From Siphonodentalium dalli (Eukaryota > Mollusca > Scaphopoda > Gadilida > Siphonodentaliidae), in assembly GCA_032622095.1 (NCBI GenBank), contig CP136061.1, positions 259,442,077 through 259,506,076 of the forward strand: a stretch of DNA of 64,000 bases. Direction: 5' to 3'. Within the stretch, counting starts at the first letter, position 1. Each line of letters starts with the position of its first letter. Below are positions 11,031 through 19,127 of this stretch, piece after piece. A model generated the notes under the pieces. It did no database searches. It was not told the origin of the DNA and was given only the letters and a program-made list of their open reading frames with translations. The position numbers and the translations under genes were made by a program.

Positions 11031-11635
11031 TTGGGTGTGCGGTGGTGTTCCGGTGGCCCTATAATCCGCGTTCGTACTTGGGGGCCACCCTACAACACCC
11101 TTTGTTTTACCTAAATATAATGGGGGTTTTTCAAAAATGACTGGAGAACGGGAAGGGCCTAACTATATATGACTCAATTGATGGTAGGTGCAGACTGAAA
11201 TGGTTTGGCTGAAGATTTACATGATCAAATTGATTTAATACGCCGTTAGAAATTTTATTTTTGTGTTTGCTAAAGATAAAAAAAACAATTAAAACTATTT
11301 ACAATGTTGACAGTTTGGAACTTGAGTATATATATAGTTCACGACGTTTGCGTCTCGCTGCAATCGGATGTGATTTTTTATTTGAATAGTTTAGGGTCGG
11401 AGAGAGTGCTGCGAGCCTTGTTTTAGTGCTTTTAGGGGTGAGGATATCATTACGATATGTCAAGATTTCGGTGTTGATATTCTTAGAGAGTGCTGTGAGC
11501 CCTGTTCTGGTGCGACGCTCTTCGAGTTTTTGCTATTCAATTTCATAAAGCATATCAGTGGCTGAACTGCTGTAATGGTATCGATTAAAGGCCAACTTAA
11601 AGTATCTCGCAAAGAATCAATCACACATGTATTTT
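11031..11635. other. Satellite remnant then unassigned DNA
   Basis: 11031-11125 is inverted satellite (GTGCGGTGGTGTTCCGG, then CAACACCCTTTGTTTTACC). 11126-11635 shows no gene or clear repeat. Confidence 0.5.
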
Positions 11636-12063
11636 AAAGGCCCACTTAATTTTCAAACCCCCAGATTACATTATGTAAAATATATGCCATATGATATACC
11701 ATCTGAAAGAGGAAGCTCCAAAACATTGTATTATCAACTTATCCGGTGTAATAAACTGAGGACAGGTTGTTTTTTGTTTAGTTTTGTCATCCAGATTGCA
11801 GTAAAAAGCAGTATTATTTTCAATGCAGGGGGAATCACTCTATATATTAAAGATAGAGTTATTCCCCTTCCATTGAAAAAGTTTGATTTATGTTTCATTC
11901 TGGGCTTCAATTTCTCTGTGGACATCTTCTGAGACACAGATGTTTCAAATAGTGATGAATTATAGTATTTTAATCATATTTTATGGCATAGGTTGTTATT
12001 AAAACCGTATATCAAGTCACTAAAAAAACATAATCGGCGACTCGAAAATTAAGTGGGCCTTTT
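11636..12063. mobile_element. MITE with ~20-bp inverted termini
   Basis: AAAGGCCCACTTAATTTTC at the left is mirrored by GAAAATTAAGTGGGCCTTTT at the right. A strong internal hairpin lies at about 11826-11872 (GGGGGAATCACTCTAT against ATAGAGTTATTCCCC). No transposase. Target duplication not clear. Confidence 0.75.
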
Positions 12064-12247
12064 AGCACATATAATTGGCCGCTCGCCTCCGTACAAACTT
12101 GCTCCAGTGTTGTTATTTGGTCTTCAAGATGTATGTGATATAGATTGATACTTGAGTATTTCATTATTGGGCTTACTAATGACCGGTATGCTTTTCCTTG
12201 ATGCTATATATGGTTTTATATTTTTAGATTTCATTTTAGAAAGCCAA

Positions 12248-12473
12248 GTATCCTTGCACCGTGGCCACCTCGCACCAATCGGCAAACCTCTGTGATTACC
12301 GTACGCAACTATTTGGTTTTATCTGCTATCAGTGTGTGTTACATGTTCGTCACATTTCAAATCGTTCCGTACATTTTCAGCTTGCCTATATATATAACAG
12401 GTATCCTTGCATCGTGGCCACCTCCCACCAATCGGCAAACCTCTGTGATTTCCGTACGCAACTATTTCTGCAA
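12248..12473. repeat. Direct repeat, ~73-bp unit, two copies
   Basis: GTATCCTTGCACCGTGGCC... at 12248-12320 recurs at 12401-12473 with five or so differences (both reach CGTACGCAACTATTT). Non-coding. Confidence 0.8.
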
Positions 12474-14063
12474 AGAACGATAATCCGAGAAGTTGCGATT
12501 GCACCTCCCACCTATAATATATACATGCTTGAGAATCAAATGTATATTTTTACAAAAATGTCGGTTGGATTTCCGTTGTTGTATGTATAATATATATTCT
12601 TATTCTCAAATAAATTATATTGAATTTGAATTTAATTATGCACCCGTTCGCTGTGATGCAGGAAAACCTATTTTAAATCCGAAACGCTCTTCATATGTGG
12701 CTCCACCGCTTAGAATCTTATCAACGACTGTTGTACGTTATTTGCTACCCACAATCACATTTCTAATCGATATACTCTTGTCACGGTCCCCTATAGGATC
12801 CTCGATAAAGAGTATATATACATGCATTCTATTATTATAATAATATTACTATAGGGCAAAGTGGAATGGCACATTGCTATGTTCTACAATGATTATAAAT
12901 TAGAGAAGAATACACAAGAAGAAAGTAGGGAAAAGAGAAGAAGAAAGATAGAATAGAGAACCGCCTATAGCAGGGACGTGGTTATATGGTCTATATACCT
13001 TGGGGAGTGTGAAATTCTTGAAATTTCCAACTGCATGCACCACCCTCCTATAGGGCCAGACTAATCCATTTGCACGCCATTGTGTTGGAACTTTCTTTCA
13101 ATCTGGTACCTCCAGCTTTCCAATGGACATTTTCACAGCTGTCATTCAAATAATTATTAGCAAATAGTTTCGACCAATCAGCGACTGAGCCCGGTCTTTG
13201 GCTGCATACACATTGTGTAAATTTCCAATCTGTCACCACCCCCCCCCCCCCCCACCAGCTTTAATGTTGAAAATTTCCAACTGACTATTTCAGACCAAAT
13301 TGTTGTCAAATGTTGGTCTAAAAGCAACAGATTCCCCACTAATTACTCTTGGTATATCAAGCAATGATAATAATTTCAACATGTATGTGGTTTAAAAGTT
13401 CCAACTAATTAATATTAAATGTGCCAATGCAGACATGAAATTTCCAACTATTGAAAATTGTGATCAAAGTTGGGGGAGTTAGATCGACACCCCTATCAGA
13501 TCATCACCCCCCTCCCCCAAACAAATCCATGCTTCCATGCACGTCCATGTCGCACATGATAGTTATGGATACACTTGACAGTTGTATATAATTTTCCTGA
13601 TGCGTGATTATTCCCTCGTGCATAATATATACATGCTGCCTACATGTACATATATTCTACTCGTGCAATTTGACGCAAAGGCACGATGAAGCTATTAGCT
13701 AACACTCCCTAATTAAATAGCACGAGCAGTGACTAGCTAATTATATATGGGATGGACATGAGCTACTTCAAAATCCAAACCAATCCAGATAAATAATATA
13801 TACCGACGATGTCATCAACAGGGAACTCTTGTTCATGAAGATCCCATTATATGAAGTGATTGGATATCATTTACTAACATTATCACAAAGAGTACCCCCT
13901 ATAGTGGTGGGCCCATCAGTCCATTGCCTCAAGAGTCCTCACCGAAAGACCGACAGGTGAATGAACTCCACACGACAAAGACAAGAGTAGGAAGCCATAT
14001 ATGTTTCCACGTTCATCAAAACAATTAAATGATCGACAATCATATTCTATCTTATTATAAAAG
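12474..14063. other. Non-coding stretch, dispersed repeat fragments
   Basis: No gene seen. 12598-12640 resembles a retroposon tail (AATAAATTATATTGAATTTG). 12965-13240 resembles 48960-49200: both begin TAGCAGGGACGT and repeat AATTTCCAACT-like and AGCTTTCCAATGG-like phrases, so they are copies of one old dispersed repeat. A C17 run lies at about 13237-13254. Confidence 0.45.
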
Positions 14064-14346
14064 GGCACTGTACTACTAAATCCGGCCATTTATGGGACCA
14101 TCTCCTTTTATACTTAATAGAATATGAGCAACAAATGAATGATGAATTTGAGCCATATGGATTAGTGCAAAATACACTCATGCGCTCTGTATGAATGATG
14201 CGCATGCGCTCTGTATGAATGATACGCATGCGCTCTGTATGAATGATGCAAACAGCATGGTAATTATAACGAACATGCATTTATGACTCGATTCTGCTGA
14301 GTATTAAAAGAGATGGTCCCATAAATGGGCAGATTTAGTGTACCGC
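14064..14346. mobile_element. MITE containing three 24-bp repeats
   Basis: Inverted termini of about 45 bp: GGCACTGTACTACTAAATC ... CATTTATGGGACCATCTCC on the left, the complement ending GATTTAGTGTACC on the right. The middle carries three tandem copies of TGCGCTCTGTATGAATGAT. Flanked on the right by a C13 run. Confidence 0.75.
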
Positions 14347-14356
14347 CCCCCCCCCC

Positions 14357-14664
14357 CTTTAAAGGGTACTCAATCCGATCCGACGGTCCCCATATCATCA
14401 TATTCCAACAACAACAACATTTTGTGAAATGCCGCTTCAGTTATCAGAAATTGATTAATTGCCAAAAAAATCAAAAAATAATGCTAACCACAATCAAATT
14501 AGTATAAAATTGTCCAAAACCTGTTATTTATCAACGTTTTCTTCAACGAAATTTTGCCAGTTGTCAAATATCTGACACAAAATAGCCACTGGATTTTAGA
14601 GTTATCGATCTTCACCCGCTATCTGGTCAGAAAAGTTCTTCTCGTCGACAGTTTACTGGGCCAC
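14357..14664. mobile_element. Left half of the MITE that received the Polinton, including target duplication
   Basis: Begins TTTAAAGGGTACTCAATCC and matches the intact paralogue at 58689-59142 up to the GGCCAC (14659-14664) next to the Polinton. The right half is at 31953-32099. Similarity includes CCAACAACAACAA, AAATTGTCCAAAACCTGTT and TTTACTGGGCCAC. Confidence 0.9.
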
Positions 14665-14957
14665 AGTAGTAATGGTGGGCACTATGGCCCAGTACCCCCC
14701 CAGACATGGGCACTATGGCCCAGTACCCCCCCAGACATGGGCACTATGGCCCAGTACCCCCCAGACATGGGCACTATGGCCCATGGGCCATAGTGCCCAT
14801 GTCTGGGGGGGTACTGGGCCATAGTGCCCATGTCTGGGGGGTACTGGGCCATAGTGCCCATGTCTGGGGGGTACTGGGCCATAGTTCCCAGCCTGAGGAT
14901 AGATGTTCCTGTCATTGATGTGACATTTCTGATCGAAAAAATGAAAATGGACTTAGA
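14665..14957. repeat. Polinton left terminal inverted repeat
   Basis: Contains about three copies of a ~30-bp unit (GGGCACTATGGCCCAGTACC, then a C-run and AGACAT), then a palindromic turn at GGGCACTATGGCCCATGGGC, then about three copies in the opposite orientation, then a unique stretch ending ATGAAAATGGACTTAGA. The terminal repeat is thus a hairpin in itself. It matches 31632-31952 in inverse orientation and is one unit shorter. Confidence 0.95.
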
Positions 14958-15037
14958 ATTATTTTTTTTCAAAAGGAAAATCTCACTTTGGAAAATATCA
15001 ATTAGCAATCAAGAGTTTTTCTTTTCGAATATTTGGT

Positions 15038-15053
15038 GGCCCTGAAAAGGGCC
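15038..15053 (-). terminator. Histone-type 3' stem-loop of the OTU-like gene
   Basis: On the minus strand it reads AAAAC, GGCCCT-TTTC-AGGGCC, ACCA: a 6-bp stem and UUUC loop with flanks identical in form to metazoan histone mRNA ends (family consensus GGYYCU-UUUC-AGRRCC with ACC after it). It starts 19 bases beyond the stop codon. About 11 bases on, GAAAAGAAAAA resembles the purine-rich downstream element that pairs with U7 snRNA. Confidence 0.85.
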
Positions 15054-15072
15054 GTTTTATTTTTGTTATAGT

Positions 15073-15537
15073 TTAGAATCCGCCACATTGAACTTCTTTG
15101 TTCGCCAAAACTTCAATTGATTTGTCTCCTCGCCTCATCCATATTTCGCATTCACAATAATGCTCGTGGCAAACGTGTGGGATCCACACTAGAGTTATTG
15201 ATGACTTGAATCTTGGTGTTGATTTGTAGCCGCCTTTGGTAGCATCAAACATGACGATAGGTCGCTGTATAACAGTCGCCGCTAATTCAACCATCAATCT
15301 TGATTCAGCCAAAAGTGGTGTGCGCCGTAAATCTTGTGCCGACGCACCAAGTTCGTCACTCTCTGCGTAGTACAGGTCAACTGCCGCATCTCTCAGAATC
15401 ATCCATCCATCGGTCGTCCCGTAAACCCCGAGGCTGAGTGCCCTCCAAAACAGCGATATTTCTTCACCGTACACTGCTTTACAGTATACCCCACTGGCCA
15501 TTATCTCGTCAAGATCTGTTATGTTTACAGCAGTCAT
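15073..15537 (-). CDS. OTU-like protein, apparent catalytic Cys replaced
   Basis: 154 residues from the ATG at 15537 (AAGATGA context); an upstream in-frame ATG at 15612 lies in the promoter repeat, and the duplicated unit at 17145 conserves the 15537 start. The layout recalls OTU cysteine proteases: GEEISLFWRALSLGVYG where the family has D-G-[DN]-C-L-F-R-A-[LIV]-S, then a helix with LRDAAVDLYY, then ELAATVIQRPIVMFD, and a late CHEHYCECE supplying the expected HY. Ser stands at the nucleophile position, so it is either inactive, a serine variant, or a ubiquitin-binding relic. OTU proteins cleave ubiquitin chains; a virus-like element could use one against host defence, but this is inference. 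First gene inside the left terminus, transcribed towards it, divergent from the 162-residue gene. Confidence 0.5.
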   Translation of the reverse strand: MTAVNITDLDEIMASGVYCKAVYGEEISLFWRALSLGVYGTTDGWMILRDAAVDLYYAESDELGASAQDLRRTPLLAESRLMVELAATVIQRPIVMFDATKGGYKSTPRFKSSITLVWIPHVCHEHYCECEIWMRRGDKSIEVLANKEVQCGGF

Positions 15538-16161
15538 CTTTGAATGTAGAATAAGTCTGAAGATCCGTCTTGAACATATATCACGATTGCGCGGGCGGTA
15601 GAGAAAGCACATAATACTTTGACGTTAAAATGACAAATGCTCCCTGACGTTGTGTTTCTTTTCAGTGCATTATCTGTTAGTTTCACCATTTCGATATGAT
15701 ATAGATTAAATTCATGATAGTATATGCAATTAATTAAGATATTTTAACATATGAATTCATCTTCGTTCATAAACGATGACCAAGTAAAGTTATCAATTGT
15801 AATGATGAAGAAAAATGTTCAGTATGTTTTCTTGTGTTCAGTTTTATGTATAAAATATGTACATTTCCAAAACCAAAAACTAGAAAAACATTCCATATTT
15901 GCCTAACGAGGTAACAAATATATCAATCATGTGTACCAAATAATAGATAATGATCTAACGAAATAAAAAAACATTTGTTTGATCGCTATGCAATAATGAT
16001 CAAGAAAAATATGAATGCTGATCCGTCTCTGAAAAAACACAACGCCAGGAAACATTTGTCAATTTTAACGTCAATGCGACATGTGATTTCATTGACGCCC
16101 GTGTCAAATGTATAAAAATATTTTCGAATTTGATCAACGTTACATTGCATTGCTATCAAAG
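15538..16161. promoter_or_regulatory. Bidirectional promoter module, copy 1
   Basis: AT-rich 390-bp core between two inverted arms (about 15580-15660 and 16035-16120). Each arm contains CACAACG.CAGG, CATTTGTCA, TTTAACGTCAA and a GACGCCCG-like end (ACCGCCCGCG on the left). On the right arm a TATAAAAAT lies at 16110-16118, about 45 bases before the 162-residue ATG; on the left arm a weaker GATATATG faces the OTU-like gene. The core recurs at 17277-17640 and 17723-17920. ACGTCA half-sites resemble CREB/ATF sites; factor identity is a guess. Confidence 0.7.
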
Positions 16162-16650
16162 ATGGATCCGTTAACAGAATTTCTTCAGAGTGAGATATAC
16201 AGTAATCCTGTTGTACAGAATACATATGCGGCACCACAGTCAACAGGCCAAGCTAATACGACAATGACTATAGGTGGAGATACACTCATTTTAAAAGCGA
16301 TTTTAGATGAACTGAGATGTCTTCGCAGGGATATTGACGTGAAAACACAAGTAACGCATCAAGAAGTAAAAGTGAATCTTCGTTTCGTTGCAGAAGAGAT
16401 AGATATACCAATCAGGGTTCATGATGTTCAGAGATCGAAAGAACAGAAACAGATCAAAAAAGAAAAAATATTATCGGCGAAAGAAAAAGAACCTAAAAGT
16501 ATCATGAAGCCTTCTACTGAGACAAAAGTCAGATTTCGTCTTCCTTGTAAAGAATCTAAAGATACAGAGAAAAGTGATGAATTCGCAAAAGCTATTGGTT
16601 CTCATGGGAAAGATATGTCAAGATATAAGAAAAACACAAAACGATGTTAA
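16162..16650 (+). CDS. Polinton accessory protein, 162 residues, unknown
   Basis: I start at the ATG in AAGATGG (16162); an ATG at 16108 overlaps the TATA box and is unlikely. The N-terminus (MDPLTEFLQSEIY) is acidic and polar, residues ~40-90 look helical with heptad-like spacing (LILKAILDELRCLRRDID, then VKVNLRFVAEEI), and the last ~75 residues are Lys/Glu-rich with nuclear-type basic runs ending KKNTKRC. No family recognised. It is the plus-strand partner of the OTU-like gene across the shared promoter and ends 22 bases before a histone-type stem-loop. An early nuclear regulatory protein is a reasonable guess, no more. Confidence 0.65.
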   Translation: MDPLTEFLQSEIYSNPVVQNTYAAPQSTGQANTTMTIGGDTLILKAILDELRCLRRDIDVKTQVTHQEVKVNLRFVAEEIDIPIRVHDVQRSKEQKQIKKEKILSAKEKEPKSIMKPSTETKVRFRLPCKESKDTEKSDEFAKAIGSHGKDMSRYKKNTKRC

Positions 16651-16672
16651 AGTCAGATGATAATTTTAAAAC

Positions 16673-16688
16673 GGCCCTTTTCAGGGCC
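16673..16688 (+). terminator. Histone-type 3' stem-loop of the 162-residue gene
   Basis: AAAAC, GGCCCT-TTTC-AGGGCC, ACACACA. Same stem, loop and flanks as the histone mRNA 3' element. A candidate downstream element, CCCAAAAGG, begins about 12 bases after the stem. No AATAAA lies between the stop and the stem. Confidence 0.85.
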
Positions 16689-16899
16689 ACACACATTTCC
16701 CAAAAGGTTACTCTTTCATTGCTGAAAAAATCAAAAACACGATTGTTCAATTTATATTTTATTCAACAACAAATATTTGCAAGTATATTTTGTTTTAAAT
16801 TATTCGTGGCGTGATTTTTTCAAAACAAAACATAGGGTACAAAGAACATTATTAGTTATTAAGCAATGCTAAAAGTTTTTCTTTTTGAAAAAATTGGTT
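16689..16899. other. Intergenic spacer, duplicated downstream
   Basis: 16689-16770 (CCCAAAAGGTTACTCTTTC ... CACGATTGTTCAATT) is repeated at 18436-18520. The remainder is AT-rich and non-coding. The two gene pairs converge here. Confidence 0.6.
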
Positions 16900-16915
16900 G
16901 GTCCTGAAAAGGACC
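16900..16915 (-). terminator. Histone-type stem-loop, distal of two after the 62-residue gene
   Basis: Minus strand: AAAAAC, GGTCCT-TTTC-AGGACC, AACCA. Relative to the other four copies, C-G at the third stem pair has become T-A on both sides, a compensatory change that keeps the stem. CAAAAAGAAAAAC follows about 12 bases on and resembles a U7-pairing element. Confidence 0.85.
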
Positions 16916-16927
16916 GTTTTTGTTTTT

Positions 16928-16943
16928 GGCCCTGAAAAGGGCC
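16928..16943 (-). terminator. Histone-type stem-loop, proximal of two after the 62-residue gene
   Basis: Minus strand: AAAAC, GGCCCT-TTTC-AGGGCC, AAAAAC. The stem and loop are canonical but the 3' flank is AAAAAC instead of ACC, and no purine element follows before the second hairpin. Starts 13 bases after the stop of the 62-residue ORF. Confidence 0.75.
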
Positions 16944-16956
16944 GTTTTGTATGGCA

Positions 16957-17145
16957 TCAAAGTTCACGCCACGATTTTCTTTTGAGACTTTTGCTTTTGT
17001 TCCAACGCTGTTGTTTTTTGCATATTTGCATAACCAGTTTTGCACTGGCGGTTACTTCTTTTGCGTGTCCGGCCCGCATTATCTGGGGTGTTAGCCCTAT
17101 CGTTCCTCTTAGTATAGACATCAACGGTTCGGGGATTTCGGACAT
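16957..17145 (-). CDS. Polinton accessory ORF, 62 residues, unknown
   Basis: The start is chosen because CATCTTTGAATG at 17143-17154 aligns exactly with the start of the OTU-like gene (CATCTTTGAATG at 15535-15546), showing that both minus-strand genes inherit the same leader. The peptide MSEIPEPLMSILRGTIG... has a hydrophobic, possibly amphipathic first half and a Lys/Arg-rich end (KKQQRWNKSKSLKRKS). It has no resemblance to the OTU-like protein. An overlapping 69-codon frame (16964-17173) exists but lacks the conserved start. Two histone-type stem-loops follow. Confidence 0.5.
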   Translation of the reverse strand: MSEIPEPLMSILRGTIGLTPQIMRAGHAKEVTASAKLVMQICKKQQRWNKSKSLKRKSWREL

Positions 17146-18041
17146 CTTTGAATGCAGAATAAAAATTGTTCACGGCCGTGTTTGAACATATATCACGATT
17201 GCGCGGGCGGTAGAGAAATCACATGTCGCGTTGGCATTAAAAATGACAAATGTTTCCGGGCGTTGTGTTTCTTTACAGTGCATTATCTGTTAGTTTCACC
17301 ATTTCGATATGATATAGATTAAATTCATGATAGTATATGCAATTAATTAAGATATTTTAACATATGAATTTATCTTCGTTCATAAACGATGACCAAGTAA
17401 AGTTATCAATTGTAATGATGAAGAAAAATGTTCAGTATGTTTTCTTGTGTTCAGTTTTATGTATAAAATATGTACAATTCCAAAAACAAAAACTAGAAAA
17501 ACATTCCATATTTGCCTAACGAGGTAATAAATATATCAATCATGTGTACCAAATAATAGATAATGATCTAACGAAATTAAAAACATTTGTTTGATCGCTA
17601 TGCAATAATGATCAAGAAAAATATGCATGTTGATCCGGTTCTGAAAAAACACAACGTCAGGAAATATTTGTCAATTTTAACGCCAAAGTATTATGTGATT
17701 TCATTGACGCCCGTGTAACAATCTTGTGTTCAGTTTTATGTATAAAATATGTACAATTCCAAAAACAAAAACTAGAAAAACATTCCATATTTGCCTAACG
17801 AGGTAATAAATATATCAATCATGTGTACCAAATAATAGATAATGATCTAACGAAATTAAAAACATTTGTTTGATCGCTATGCAATAATGATCAAGAAAAA
17901 TATGCATGTTGATCCGGTTCTGAAAAAACACAACGTCAGGAAATATTTGTCAATTTTAACGCCAACGCGACATGTGATTTCATTGACGCCCGTGTCAAAT
18001 GTATAAAAATATTTTCACTTTTTCAGTGAACTTCATTCATT
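17146..18041. promoter_or_regulatory. Bidirectional promoter module, copies 2 and 3 in tandem
   Basis: The left arm (17190-17280) matches 15575-15660. The AT-rich core and right arm appear at 17277-17716 and again, truncated at its left, at 17720-18017, joined at TAACAATCTTGTGTTCAG. Only the last arm keeps TATAAAAAT (about 18001-18010), which sits ~35 bases before the ATG at 18042; the middle arm lost its TATA at the junction. So the 103-residue gene has a doubled upstream region. Confidence 0.75.
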
Positions 18042-18353
18042 ATGCCGTCGTTAAAGAAATTTATCAAGAAGTTATGGAGGAAGAGAGATTCAGAGGAGAC
18101 GAAAATAAGAACATATAGGAAATGGCAGGATTCTCTTGAACAAAAGGTGGTACAGAAACAGATGCTAAGAGATTTTCTGGCTCGGCGACGACCATCGCCT
18201 GAAGTATGCGATCAAGCAATCAAGAATCAAGAATCAAGCAATCTTGATCTCGTGGAGATCTTGTCATCTCGAAGAAAGATCTGTGCAATGCAGCAATTGA
18301 CAGCTTCGCTCAGGCTGCTGCGGCGCACAGATCAAATCCTACTTGGTCTGTGA
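18042..18353 (+). CDS. Polinton accessory protein, 103 residues, very basic, unknown
   Basis: Starts MPSLKKFIKKLWRKR, a strongly cationic amphipathic segment, and continues with several Arg/Lys clusters (DFLARRRPSPE, SSRRK) and a Leu-rich end (LTASLRLLRRTDQILLGL). It could bind nucleic acid or membranes; no family recognised. It is the plus-strand member of the second divergent pair and carries a histone-type stem-loop 66 bases after its stop, within the 25-70 base range usual for histone mRNAs. Its sequence is unrelated to the 162-residue protein although promoters and 3' ends are duplicated. Confidence 0.6.
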   Translation: MPSLKKFIKKLWRKRDSEETKIRTYRKWQDSLEQKVVQKQMLRDFLARRRPSPEVCDQAIKNQESSNLDLVEILSSRRKICAMQQLTASLRLLRRTDQILLGL

Positions 18354-18419
18354 CAATTAATCCCAACGGGATATATCCTGATTTGGCAGAATTTTTATGA
18401 ATTCTGTAAAAGAAAAAAC

Positions 18420-18435
18420 GGCCCTTTTCAGGGCC
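18420..18435 (+). terminator. Histone-type 3' stem-loop of the 103-residue gene
   Basis: AAAAAAC, GGCCCT-TTTC-AGGGCC, ACCCACA: the closest match of the five to the classical histone end, where ACCCA follows the stem. CCCCAAAAGG lies about 12 bases downstream as a candidate U7-pairing element. Confidence 0.88.
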
Positions 18436-18503
18436 ACCCACATTCCCCAAAAGGTTACTCTTTCATAGCTGAAAAAAACAAAACACGATTGTTCAATTCA
18501 TAA

Positions 18504-18509
18504 TTTATT
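18504..18509 (-). terminator. Polyadenylation signal of the zinc-knuckle gene
   Basis: AATAAA on the minus strand, 16 bases after the stop of the CCHC gene. It shows that this gene, unlike its left-hand neighbours, has a conventional poly(A) signal. Confidence 0.6.
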
Positions 18510-18524
18510 CACACAACATAATTT

Positions 18525-19127
18525 TCAAATGTTTGTATCGATTCGTTTATCTGTTTTTGGAATGTAGAATGGTCTCAGCTTCTTTTTCTTGGAAGTTTTC
18601 TTGGAATTTTCAAAATCTGGATTTTTATCTTCAGATTTGTTCTGTGAATCATTCGTAGGATCAACAGGTCGGGGTTGTTTGAAAACATCTGATGTTGTAG
18701 ACATCTCTTCAGTTTTGATATCTGCATTTTGTTCTTGTATTGTTACTGCTTGTAGACATTTTTGTATAGTTTTCACATTTTTTTTGTCGCCGAAATCTGT
18801 TTTACAATGGAAGGACCAATGGGATTCTTGTCCGCATTTGTAACAGTAACCATATGGCGGTTTCCAATTTTTATCAGCTTTGTTTTTCTCTTGTTTCTCT
18901 TGCCATTGCATTTTGTTACAAAGTTTAAACAAATTGGCAGAGATCTGTCTCATTTCGACAAGATTATCTTGAATTTTTCTAGTCTGTGGCTGTGTAGATT
19001 TTTTTGAATCTTCTTTATGTAGCTCAATATAGCTCTCTTCAATAACTGCAGGCCTTGGTCTTTTTCTAACAATATCTTCTTCGCTGGAGGCGTCGTCTGA
19101 AACAGGTCTTTTAATTCTCTTAAACAT
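18525..19127 (-). CDS. CCHC zinc-knuckle protein sharing the polymerase N-terminus
   Basis: 200 residues from ATG 19127 (ACAAAAATGT). The first ~32 residues (MFKRIKRPVSDDASSEEDIV, then an Arg/Lys-Pro run and AVIEES) are identical to the start of PolB because the gene starts inside one arm of the palindrome at 19032-19425. A knuckle CYKCGQESHWSFHC (C-x2-C-x4-H-x4-C) lies at about residues 103-116, and the C-terminus has a nuclear-type run (KKTSKKKKLRP). CCHC knuckles bind single-stranded nucleic acid. Divergent from PolB and sharing its promoter, it may assist replication. No close family recognised. Confidence 0.75.
   Translation of the reverse strand: MFKRIKRPVSDDASSEEDIVRKRPRPAVIEESYIELHKEDSKKSTQPQTRKIQDNLVEMRQISANLFKLCNKMQWQEKQEKNKADKNWKPPYGYCYKCGQESHWSFHCKTDFGDKKNVKTIQKCLQAVTIQEQNADIKTEEMSTTSDVFKQPRPVDPTNDSQNKSEDKNPDFENSKKTSKKKKLRPFYIPKTDKRIDTNI

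Noticed and set aside
14554-15045. Frames crossing the Polinton termini (MGTMAQYPP-type repeats)
   Set aside because: They translate the ~30-bp terminal repeat in both directions and have no support as genes.
16108-16161. Upstream in-frame ATG for the 162-residue protein
   Set aside because: This ATG overlaps the TATA box (TATAAAAAT) shared with the other promoter copies; AAGATGG at 16162 is the better start.
16964-17173. 69-codon frame overlapping the 62-residue accessory ORF
   Set aside because: Its start lies in the leader, while the start of the 62-residue frame is conserved with the OTU-like gene in the duplicated unit.
15038-18435. Reading the GGCCCT-TTTC-AGGGCC hairpins as bacterial-type intrinsic terminators
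   Set aside because: The surrounding genes are eukaryotic with TATA boxes and AATAAA signals, and the U-tract is not placed consistently after the hairpin in transcript sense; the histone-type reading fits loop, stem and flanks better.
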